A stretch of DNA of 64,000 bases from the NCBI RefSeq assembly GCF_018320785.1, contig NC_054885.1, positions 8,754,921-8,818,920 of the forward strand. Direction: 5' to 3'. Below the pieces are notes generated by a model, which searched no databases, was not told the DNA's origin, and saw nothing but the letters and a program-made list of their open reading frames with translations. The DNA comes from Cheilinus undulatus. Taxonomy: Eukaryota; Chordata; Actinopteri; Labriformes; Labridae. This document shows, piece by piece, positions 49,588-60,400 of this stretch. How positions within the stretch are numbered: the stretch's first letter is position 1; every line of letters starts with the position of its first letter. The position numbers were made by a program, and so were the translations under genes.

Positions 49588-50690
49588 GGTGGTGCAGTGG
49601 TTAGTGCTGTTCTCTCCAAAGGTAGGGTCCTGGTTTGATTCCAGGACATTTGCATATTCTCATGTGCAGATTCTCACCCAGTACTCTGACTTCTTCTAGA
49701 CACCACAGACATGCCAGGTAGGTTCATTAGTGATTCTAAAATGACTGCAGATGTGACTGTGAGTGTGTACATTTTAGGACATCCTCAGGTCTCAGAATGA
49801 GGTATCAGTCATCAGGAAAACCTCTGTCATTTATCAGACTAAACAGACTCATTTGTCAAACTAAACGACCTCATTACTCAGGAAAACGTCCGTCAGATTA
49901 AACGACCTCACTTGTCAAACCAAACGCTGTCAGATTAAACGGCATCATTTGTCAAACCAAACGCCGTCACATGAAACGGCCTCAGGTTTCAAAATAGAAG
50001 TCATCAGGCAAAACGGCCTCAGACTAAACTGCCTCAAAATTAAAGATTCGACGGCCAAAATATACAACAACGCCAGCAAAGAACTTTAAGTTTACTCTCG
50101 TATCTAACGCAGCAGAATCGCGAACGTTGGCGTTGTTGTATATTTCGGCCGTCGAATATTGAAGACGTCATATGTACTTCCGTTTCCTTCAAAATAAAAT
50201 AACCTTTCGTGATTTTTTTCGGCCCGAGGCCGTTTTATATGGGGTCGTTTTTTTCTGATGTCGTTTTGTCTGATTAATTTTGAGGCAGTTTAGTCTGAGG
50301 CCGTTTTGCCTGATGACTTTTACTTTGAAACCTGATGCCGTTTAATCTGACGGCGTTTGGTTTGACAAATGATGCCGTTTAATCTGACGGGCTTTGGTTT
50401 GACAAGTGAGGCCGTTTAATCTGACAAAGGTTTTCCTGAATAATGAGGTCGTTTAGTTTGACAAATGAGTCTGTTTGGTCTGATAAATGACAGAGGTTTT
50501 CCTGATGACTGATACCTTATTCTGAGACCTGAGGATGTCCTAAAATGTACACCGCAAGTGTGACTGCTTATCATCTCTATATGTTGGCCCAGTGACTGAA
50601 AGGCAACTGGTCCAGTACTTACCCAACCTCTCATCCACTGGCCCCTAGGATTGGTCCCAGCCTCCAAATGGAATAAGCAGTATGGATAAA
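49588..50690 (+). mobile_element. SINE-like retroposon with Pol III boxes, split by a fold-back element
   Basis: The head 49588-49764 carries an A-box-like TGGTGCAGTGG (49590-49600) and a B-box-like GGTTTGATTCC (49632-49642). The body includes 'ttctcatgtgcagattctca'. After the interruption (49765-50552) the body resumes with 'ctctatatgttggcccagtg', 'ctggtccagtacttacccaa' and 'aagcagtatggataaaggac'. The reversed copy is at 4558-4760. Old and decayed. Confidence 0.7.
49765..50552. mobile_element. 788-bp fold-back element with repeat-built arms
   Basis: Two ~277-bp arms (49765-50042 and 50276-50552) are near-perfect inverted copies, starting GTGTACATTTTAGGACATCC at each end. Each arm is a run of units of about 34-37 bp with the core AAACGRCNTCA and spacers such as CATTTGTCAAAC or GTCAGATT. 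Inside lies a second inverted repeat of 30 bp (50046-50075 with 50128-50157, one mismatch) around a 52-bp loop. The right side has 118 bp (50158-50275) with more units and no left counterpart. No ORF. Target duplication unclear: AGTGTG occurs at the left edge (49762-49767) and a few bases past the right edge (50557-50562). Confidence 0.88.
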
Positions 50691-50884
50691 GGACAGATGG
50701 AAGGACTGACCATGATTAGAGAGCCAAAGGGGAAGAATGAGGCCGTTGCAGCAGTATGATGAGATTCAGTTGCAGTTCCCAGTTCTGCCACAGGAGGGCG
50801 ATAATCACCAACACAACAAGTCATAACTGTTGCAGTGTTTAAGAACCAAATATATCTTCAGTTAAATGACTATTGGAATGAAAG

Positions 50885-51056
50885 TGCATGCAGGCCTGAT
50901 GGTTAGGCTGTGCCCCATGATGGCTGGGGATCAGGTCTCCTTTCCTGCATGTCTCTCCCCACTATCTTACCCCCATTTGTGATTCTGTCCTGCTTTATCA
51001 TTAAATACATAACAGGCCAAAAAAATTTATCTCAAATAAAAAATAAATAAATAAAT

Positions 51057-51090
<34 letters not shown>
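50885..51090 (+). repeat. SINE-like repeat with A-rich (AAAT)n tail
   Basis: The body 'tctcctttcctgcatgtctc', 'cctgctttatcattaaatac' and 'aacaggccaaaaaaatt' precedes an (AAAT)n-rich tail at 51035-51090. Reversed tail fragments of the same family are at 3430, 26640 and 28855. Confidence 0.6.
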
Positions 51091-53421
51091 TTGCATGGAA
51101 AGTTTGCTCATTTTCATATCTCAAACTGTTTAAAGATAAGATCCTAGTCAAATTCAGTCCAAGCAAACAACAAAGCTGACTAAAGTTATGTGCTGTTAAA
51201 CATAGAAATACAAGAAAAGACAGCAACTAGAGTAAGAAGTATGAATATTTGTTTATCTAACCCTCAGCAGCGTAACCAAGAGACACATAAACTACTAAGG
51301 TTTAAAATAAATGAAGGTTTATTATCAATAACCAATAAATGCTTGAAAAATCAGTCAAAAGGTACCACACATTTGAAATAAAATATTTTTGAATGTCATA
51401 ATTGTCAACAAATTTAAGACTTATATTCACATTTATTAAATTTCATACCTTTACCCCTAAACAAAGTATTTTAATCACCTTTGGCTGCACAATCTGAAAG
51501 TCATAATCTTCAATAAACTGTAAAGAAAACATTATTTAACTTTAACTCTTAAAACATCTGTCAAAAGTCAGTAGCTTCTTAGAATAGAAACATAACTGTT
51601 GTGTTTTTTATTTCCCTGTTTTCCATGTTTCTTGTTGTGCGGATATTTAGCATATTTTACCCTAATTATTACAGATGTATCACAAACCTTCAAGAGTTTG
51701 TACTGACACGGTTAAGAGTGACATCTCGTGGTGAGTTTGCAGATTGCATTCACCTGATTATTGCTCCCTTCAGCACATCCATACAATACAATTATCCATT
51801 ATATACAGGCGTCAGATCGGAGGGGGGACGATAACCCAGACAAAAAAAATCTATTAAGTCTTACAGCAGTTTTCTATAAACATTTCTACATTATCTGAAA
51901 AGACTTTCATTTCTGAGTAATAACTAGTCATTACTTTTTTATTAAACGAGGTGTTAGTCTCCTTTTAAAATCATACCTTAAACATGACACCCCCACCCTG
52001 CCCTGTAGTTGATTTGATCCAAAAGTTTCCGCACGAGCTCAGCAGCACTCAAAAACGGTACTGACGGACTCAGAAACGTTGACGACAGGTAGCAGTGAAT
52101 ATGTGAAGTTACACAAAAAAGGTGTATTTCAGAGCATCAGACTTGGCTTTTATACCTGAAAATATGAAATATAATGAGTTATACGGCATTATGCATCTGC
52201 TAAAGACAGTTATTATCTCGAAAGAACTGTGTGTTAGCTAAAATTAATTGACATGTTAAAATTTAGCATCCTGTTCAAAATGGCTGAAACGAGGTCAGAG
52301 CTGGGTGAAAAGGCAGTTAGAGAAAAAAAACAGGTAATTAAACAACATTAAACCAGAGTAAAAAGGAAGGTTTTTTTAATATATAGTTTCAGGTAAGTAT
52401 AAAAGAATTAAGAAAAATCTGCTAAATGCCATAACAAAGCTGTAGAAGTTGAGTTTTGGTTATTTTAGTCGAGATAATAATGATTTCAGTAGTTAGTAGT
52501 GATAGTTTGGTTTATGTAAATGGTACAAGAAGGTCCCATGTAACTTTCCTATAAAGTGAAAATCCTGAATTCAAGACTATATTGATAAAATGATAAATTA
52601 TTTACAAAAAAATATATCCTATGCTTACCAGAGATAAACCGTTCCTATTATACAAACTGGTTAAAAAAATAATGAAATGTTGTATTTTACCCATTGTTTG
52701 TGATCAGATTTTGTCTTGATATTAATGTGTATCTGAAAAGTCAGTTCCTTTTCTGCACACATGCATCTAAGTGGTCTTCAATAAAACTTTTCCCCTTTTA
52801 TTTGACCATTTCAGACCAATCAGAGGGGGTTGTGTTGGTGATGTCACTGAGCAGGTAAACATAAATGACAACAATGTGAAGATAGTGATGGAGACCAACT
52901 GAGAAACACTGAAAAATATATTCAGTTATATTCTGATGTCTGGTTTTTACATTTCTTTGAATTTCTCAGGCATTCGAAGCATTTGAGGCTTGACCACCCA
53001 GATGGACCAGAACCTAACAGGAACAGGATTCTCTGGCGAGTCTCCATTCCCGATGGTTGTTCCCTCAGGAAAATGCAGAGAAACATTTGCATGACCTGGA
53101 TGTTCAGAATGATCCAACGAGTTTACAGTGATCGAGTAGGTTCAGTCTTGAAGTACCTTTTTTAAGACAAAAAAAAAAAAAAAGATACAGTTATAGCAGT
53201 AGAATATAGTCATGTCATCTTACTGTGAATCCATCTAAATCCATTTGATTTAGAGAAAAGGATTATCCTGATCTCAGCGCAGGCTGGATTTATGGATTCA
53301 TGCTGGTTAGATAGAAACAACTTCTCCATCAAAACAAGTGACCAGCAAGGCTGGATGTATGTACACAAGGAGAATAAAATGATGTATTGGCTGTTAATCG
53401 TATAAGACAGGGGTTAAATGA
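51091..53421. other. Intergenic, no gene recognised
   Basis: AT-rich. The 60-codon frame at 52983-53165 (LDHPDGPEPNRN and onward) matches no family I recognise and shows no splice or promoter context. Confidence 0.4.
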
Positions 53422-53429
53422 GTCCCATA

Positions 53430-53974
53430 CAAGGTTATTATAGTTAACTAAAACTAACTAAATAACTAAAACTAAAATTCAAAAAAATCATTTTAGTTAC
53501 CTGAAACTAAATAAAAACTAAGCTTTACCAAAAACACAAAAACTAACTAAAATAAAATAAAAATGGAGACAAAATATCATTAGTTTTAGTATTTGACACA
53601 ACCATACTGACTGGCACCTACACACAAGTCTGGGGAGGGTAATATTGCCTGATCTGATTGGTTAAGAGTTCACCCAGTGGTAGTTTTATATCTGGAGTTG
53701 TATTCAAACATCATTATTAAGTAAATAAAATGGTAAGTGAAGGGTATCCTGTTTAAATATGTTTTAAAAAATGTATAATGTTCACTCAGCCATGACATGT
53801 ATCTGAAAAAAACTAAAACTAAACTAAAACAAAACATTTCTGTAAAATAAAAACTAAATTAACCTGACAAACCAGCAGTCACAACTAATAAAAACTAAAC
53901 TGAAATTGAACACAGAAAGTGAAAATGGAATAAAAATAGAAACTAATGAAAAATCCCAAACTATTATAACCTTG
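53430..53974. mobile_element. hAT-like MITE with exact 8-bp target duplication
   Basis: The left end is CAAGGTTATTATAGTT and the right end, reversed, CAAGGTTATAATAGTT. GTCCCATA flanks both sides (53422-53429, 53975-53982). The interior is built of 'aactaaaactaa'-like repeats, densest next to each end. No ORF. Confidence 0.9.
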
Positions 53975-53982
53975 GTCCCATA

Positions 53983-55739
53983 GCAGGTTGTCACTGGAGT
54001 TTGGAAGCAAGGTTTGAATTCCTGCACTGAAGTACATTTTACTTGGTATCACATTTTCCAGGAAGTAAGTTCACTCATAATGTTAATAAGGTCTAAATAT
54101 GTACCTGGATCAGTTTGATCATATGTGGGAAAAAACAAAGACTTCTGCAAGTGTGAGTGCAGAGCACCATCTGCTGTGCAAAAAGAGCATAGATACATAG
54201 ATACAGTAGATATACTTTATTGATCCCAAACTGGGAAATTTTGGTGTAACAGCAGCTAGTAATCAACATGTAAGCAGCAGAAGAGCAAATACACACTAGG
54301 CTTTTTAACTTTCTTATGAACTTTGCATGAAATACAGTTAAAATACTGGGGGGGGGGTCTAAACAGGTCTAGCACTGTACAGAACACATTTACGCAACTG
54401 CACAGTGATGAAGTTATTTAATCACACCAATGAGAGTTCTTATTGATTCTGCAATCACATTGGTGTTAGGTCACATTGTTGCACAAAGAGGGGATCATCT
54501 CATTAAAAAATATATATTTAAAAAAAAAAAAAAGTTTGTGGTTACGAAGAATCAACCCACTCTACCAAAAGGTGTTTCTCTGCAGGGACCCGTCCTAAAA
54601 TGTTGTCAGACACGTTAAATAACAATCAAAGAACCTGTCAGTTATAAACAGGAAATTTAAGTGGCTCTATTGTGAATTGATTGCATTTGCCCCAAAGGAC
54701 TACAGAGCAGTCATTATAGTCGGTTTCACTGCTGCAAGCTGGAGTCGTTTACTGTGGTGAAATTCCAAAACCTTTTCTACATATAATTCCCCCAACAACT
54801 CCCCTAAAGAAATAAATCACACAGATCTAAAATTCCATCTTGAAAAACTTCAATTAACCATTTTTCATTTAGTGTAAGACCTACCTCCAAAAAACTAATT
54901 TTAAAATATAGACTACATGCAAAATCATCCATCTAAAGCCTTCTTATTAACATAAAATCACTTCCTGCACCACAGTGTAACTAGTAGGGACATAATACCA
55001 CCAAACCAAGTCAAGCATCTCATAATAGGTTCACTTTTGCTTTAATTTGTCATAAAACGGCATCAATCTTTTTTTTAAATGAACCAACAAGTGAGGATTA
55101 AAGCTTCTTAGGGAGTTCCCTGAAGCATTCTGTATCAGTGCAGCTGTGGGGCTCATGTCTTTAAAATCAAACATAAAGTCCCCTGATCCACTCAAATTTT
55201 GGACGTCGAGGGGAAATTTAACTACAGTTTCATTTGATGCTGGTTGGGATGATACCAGCTAGCCTGGTGAGCCTAGCCTTTGTTGCTCACTGCTAGTTTG
55301 CTTGATGTCATGTGTTGATGAAGATTGCTGTTGCTGCAGTGTTTTACCTTATTTATTACACAGTTTGTATGACTCATGTCCAACTCCTGACTTTGTGGTG
55401 TTAGAAGAAACTTCAAATAATCCAGTATCTTTGATTTTTGTGTCATTGGCTGTAGATAGACACTGTGATCCAGGTCACTGGTGTGAGTGTAACCTCTAAT
55501 TTCTACGGCATGGGAGGTGCGCTGCATCATGCAGCCATCTGTTGATTTTTTTTGTTAACTGCACCAGCATTTATGGCCTTGTTGATTACATAACAACTAT
55601 ACTGCCACACGTATTAATAAGGAGCATGTTAGGATACATTACAGTATCAATTTTTTGAGCACAGGCCTTGTTGCAGTGTTCTACCAATCAAAATCAACTC
55701 TGGGGCCAATACTAGTGTACGAAGTACGTCATACATCTC
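53983..55739. other. Intergenic with one LINE tail remnant
   Basis: 54185-54245 ('agatatactttattgatccc') looks like the reversed 3' tail of a LINE; the same tail in plus orientation lies at 59150-59205. A G10 run is at 54347-54356. No gene seen. Confidence 0.4.
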
Positions 55740-56105
55740 ATCTCTCTGTCAGTCCATCTGGGCAGTTCTTGTGAAATATATATCAAAACACTTTGACAGG
55801 TTTTCATCAACCTTTGTACAAATGACTCAAAGATGGACAGAGTAGACTTTGGAGGTCACAGGTCAAAAGTAATAGTCTGGCCTCATGTTCATCCCTTTCA
55901 TTCTTGTGAAACCATATTTCAAGAATGCTTTGATGGATTTTTATCACACTTTGCACAAGTTGTCTCTCATTTAAGGATGATTCGATTTTGGAGGTCAAGA
56001 TAAAGGTCCTTTGTCACATTTGTACCACCCCAGCTCTTCTTCTTGACCCACCACTGTACTTTCACTGTCTGGCAACCTGAAACTGTGCAGAGGCATAATC
56101 AACCA
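55740..56105 (+). repeat. Interspersed repeat with internal periodicity, copy 2
   Basis: 'ttcaagaatgctttgatgga', 'tttggaggtcaagataaagg' and 'cccaccactgtactttcact' align in order to 13040-13555. Confidence 0.65.
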
Positions 56106-57221
56106 GAGATAGTTCTAGTTTTGATCAAGGAGTCTTTTCAAAATCAATGCACTCCAGGTGTATTTACTAAGCAGTCAACCACTGTTTTGGTTTCATGGAT
56201 GAATTTCACTTTGTGAGGAAGAAAAGCTGTTAAGCTCATTCCAGACTGGAAGCGTGACACGAACGCCTCGACTGGGACACAGCTTGATTTACATTTTGTT
56301 TGCATGTAAAGTCAGGGCTGCCTGCTTGTGCGCCGTGACTCATGCACCTGAAGTTGTTCTCTGAATTTCTACTTTTAGCGAAGCTTTCAGTTTCCACACT
56401 GATACAATATGCCACAGGAAAGATGGTATGAGTGCACTTCTAGTTTGAGCTTTTCAAAGTAAAAGCCCTGTTTGGCATTGCTCTCGAGAAACTCCCATCA
56501 TTCATGCAGAATGCTTTCATTTTAAATGGTTCCTGACACGCTAACATCATACACTGAATAAAGTCATGTGTAGGGGGTTTAACTGGGTAAAACTTACTTG
56601 CTTTGACAGCGGGGACGTGGAAACACGCAGCAAACTCACGCCTAATGTGAGGGCTGCACCGGCTGCAGCAGGAGTGCACAGGAGGGTATAAACAGCATTA
56701 AAAAGATTTTGATAATCCAAAAATTTGCCTGGAAGGAATCTTGGTCCCTCGACAAGCAAACGATAGTTCAGAAGATCCTAAAGACATACTGAAGCAGTGG
56801 GCTGGTGGAGTACTAAGTGGTGAAATGGCATCCATTACATAGATGTTAAGGGTTATTAGCAAAAGAATGACCAATAATGAGCTTGTATTTTTATTTTTAT
56901 AAGTTTCACCTGGCTTAGACATTCACAAGTTGGGTATCTTTGTATTTATATTTAACATTTTTGCACATCTTTCTGTCTTTGTTACCTAGAGAAATGGTTC
57001 ACTATGATTGCTTTAAGAAAATAGGGAAGGGCCTCTTTGCCTGGGGCCACCAAATGCCTAAAACTGGTCCTTCCCTTGATTCCCCCATCCTTGTCAAACT
57101 AAACACAGCAGACCTGTCACATGCTTTTTGTATTTTGTCTGTAAGGCATTTAATGCCTGACTGGATGTCTGGTCTTCAAAGCTCTTTGTGGCCTGACAGG
57201 ACTGGACCATCAGGTGCAGAC
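56106..57221. other. 5' flank of keratin C; small fold-back fragment only
   Basis: 56155-56215 is a partial arm of the fold-back family at 38800-39070. Otherwise nothing recognised before the AP-2-like inverted repeat. Confidence 0.4.
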
Positions 57222-57357
57222 TGTGGCCCCAGGGCCCGTGATGGTCAGGATGCAGAGATAGCATAGAGACTTTCACTGTCAGCTGTAAACCCACCCGACC
57301 TGCTGGACCTCACCCACTCATCTCAGACCTGTTTACTGTCGGGGCCCTGGGGCCACA
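57222..57357. promoter_or_regulatory. Paired AP-2-like sites, 16-bp perfect inverted repeat, upstream of keratin C
   Basis: TGTGGCCCCAGGGCCC at 57222-57237 and its exact reverse complement at 57342-57357 each contain GCCCCAGGGC, an AP-2 (TFAP2) type site. They lie 129-264 bp before the start codon. AP-2 control of keratin promoters is established; use here is inferred. Confidence 0.5.
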
Positions 57358-57425
57358 CTGAGAGCCCCCTAGGCTTGTTTGACAACTCAACCTGACCGAC
57401 TCGACCCCCCAGCCTCACGCCAAGC

Positions 57426-57434
57426 CTTAAAAGG
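57426..57434 (+). promoter_or_regulatory. TATA-like box of keratin C
   Basis: CTTAAAAGGAGC, 52-60 bp upstream of the start codon, nearly identical to the keratin A element. Confidence 0.65.
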
Positions 57435-57485
57435 AGCCGGCGTCCCAGCAGTTCCTCACTCTCAGCTCACAGCCAACAACCAGCC

Positions 57486-60400
57486 ATGACCACCTACTCC
57501 ACTCGCAACTTCACCCCCATCAGGAGCTCCATGATGATGGGCCCCTCCTTGACCTCCTCCTCCCGCAGGATGGGCAGCTCCGGAGCTGGCAGCGTGTATG
57601 GAGGAGCTGGAGGCTCAGGAGTCCGTGTCTCCAGGGCTGCCTTCACTTACTCCTCCAACTCTGCCGCCAATGGCTCCCTCGACCTGGCCGATGCTGTCGA
57701 CATCGCCGTCAGCGAGAAGGAGACCATGCAGAACCTGAACGACCGCCTGGCCACCTACCTGGAGAAGGTGCGCAGCCTGGAGAAGGCCAACGGAGACCTG
57801 GAGCTGAAGATCAGGCAGTACCTGGAGAGCAGAGCGGTGCCGGAGGCCCACGACTTCCACAGCTTCAACGTCAAAATCAAAGACCTGCAGGGAAAGGTGA
57901 GAAAAGACACAGAACACCTGAAGTTTCAGCTAAAAACAGCAAAAGAGCTGGCAGAGGGAGCTTCTGAATTTAGCCTCTCAGGTAGAAGCTTCAGTTAATA
58001 ATGTTGGGCTGAATCCCTTTATAGGATTATAGTTTCACTTAGATGCCAAGAGAAAGAGAAAAAGAGAGGTCTTCTCATCTCTAACAAAGTCATTTAGAGG
58101 GTTGTTTGACTACCCAGAGCAGTGACTGCAGCTCCCTTTCCCTCTCTCCCCCATTCTTTTGCTTTGAACCTTCACTTTTCACATCATGTTGGGCCCACCC
58201 TGTGGGTCTTGATCGTGGAACATAAAAGTTTAAGATCAAAATATGAACTTAAAACCACATTTAGCAAGCCTAGAGTGAAAAGATGAGTTCCTTCCCTCAA
58301 ACCTGATTACTGCAGAAACAGTTCTTGGCACAGCGCTGTGTTGCACAAGCTTGTGCAAAACACCTAAATATAGGAAATGCTCTGTAAGAGTGGATGGACC
58401 CTGTGTTTTTCCTCTGATCAAAGAGCGAAGGCACCACACAATTATTTAAACTGCTTTATGACTCTATGTTGTCTCATACTGCTATTTTTAATAGTACTGT
58501 ATACTGCATTTTATTTTAAATGCATCAGACCCAGTCTGCAAGGTTTCAGCATGGAATTTTTTTTAAAATCAGATCACAGACTGATTGATTGTACTTTATT
58601 TACATGTCATGCACTTTAAGAGCGCAAACCTTATGGGTTTATGACACACCAGAAAAGCAATTTCAGTGTACTAAAAAGTCAGCAATGACAAAGTTGCATT
58701 ATCTATTCTCAGAGTAGTATTAAACAAAACATTCTGATTTTTCTCCCAGGCTTTGCTGATAAAATCTACTATAAAAAGTTTCCTTTTCCAAAGCAAAACT
58801 CAAGTTTAAAAAAGAATGGATCTAAAAAATGCCTTAAAGGACCGGCTCATTGACCTTTAGTATGGTGTCAGAGAGAGCCATTGAAGGATTAAATCTGGAA
58901 TAAAAGGGGAAAAAATTAAATGAAAGACACAACGTGTTAAGTTTGACCTGAAAACATCAGAACAGTTGGTACAGGTTAGCATCTTTGCCCTGAATTTAGC
59001 CTCACAGGTGACGCAGAGAAGCAGAAGCTTTAGGTGTTAATGTTGGCTGAATTATTTCACAGCTGTCCACGTATCTGCTGTTTCTTTGGTATTTTAGATT
59101 TCTCTTGTGTTTGCTGTGTGTGTAGTTTAACAGCTAAAACTCATTTTTCCTTTAGGATCAGTAAAGTATCCATCTAATCCAACCTAATCTAATCTAATCT
59201 ATTTGATGTAGGCTTTTATCAGATATAGATCTATAGCTTCACTTAGATGCCAAGTATGGAAAGCTTTTGTTTTTTCGTTTTTCTTTTACCTGAAAATATA
59301 AACCAAAGGTAAAGTAGGGAGTAAAACAGAAATGAAGTAGTATAAATGGAAAGAAAAAACTACATAAAATAATAATATAGCAATATTAAGACCCACCGAC
59401 CACTGAGTCAGCTGATTGACAGCTTGACCTTAAAAGGTAACATGAAAGAATGAACACAAACAAAATTATAGCATTAGATAAGTTACAATTTAGATTTATA
59501 CACAATTATTTATGACTAACTTATATAATCTGAACAAACATTAACTCTTTTGTATTTACTAGTATGTAATAAATTGATTAATACTAAATAAATAAATAAG
59601 GTAACTTTTAAAAACTATATTTTAAGGATTTTTAGCAGGTATTCTGTTTTTATTTTTCAGTTTTTGCTGAATTATTTTATCATTGGCACTTCTGTGCCTC
59701 CACAGTGTATGCTGCACTTTTCGGTCTAATCTGTTTGTTTGAGTATAATGCTGTTTGTTGAAAGTCTTACTTGTTAATTAAGCACTCTAGCATAATATAA
59801 CTAAATAAATAATGACAGTTTTGTTTTCCTCTCATTATCTGACAGTTTTTTGCTTCACCATTTACCAGCAGAAGTCAACATAAATGTATATTTATGCTGA
59901 TTTTTATTGCATCAGTTTCTCTAAATCTGTGGGCATTAAGTTTGTGAGCAAGCCTCTGGTTGATGAACATGAAGTTACATAACAGCGCTGATATGTTGAT
60001 ATAGAGGCGCATGTATGTATGACTGTTAACATGTAAATATGTTCAGGTGTTCACTTCTCATTTTTATGTTCAGTCCTCTGTAAATATGTGCTCTTGGCGT
60101 TTGCATGAAATCATGTTTGACTTTTAAAACAAATGTAAAGATGCGATGAGAGACAGCTCAAAGTGGACAAACCTGTTGGATTAAACAGAGGAGTGTTTGT
60201 GTTTGGGGGGAAGGGGGGCGGGGTCAGCAGGCAACTCGTGACTTTAACCGAGAGGAGAGACAAAGTTAATAGCCTGAAGATACACACATTTGGATTGTGT
60301 TTTCCTTAACTTGTTTAAATTTAAAGGTTAATGTTGTGTTTATATAACTTTAAACATTATTAACAGGTTTTAAAGAATTTGATTTTTAATTCCTCTTAGT

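Noticed and set aside
52983-53165. 60-codon plus-strand frame as a small gene
   Set aside because: No family motif, no splice or promoter context, and length expected by chance.
32000-57000. Search for keratin pseudogene exons between B and C
   Set aside because: No [15 protein letters not shown] or other rod motif found in either strand's frames in this gap.
57615-57917. Minus-strand frame of 100 codons
   Set aside because: Antisense shadow of keratin C exon 1.
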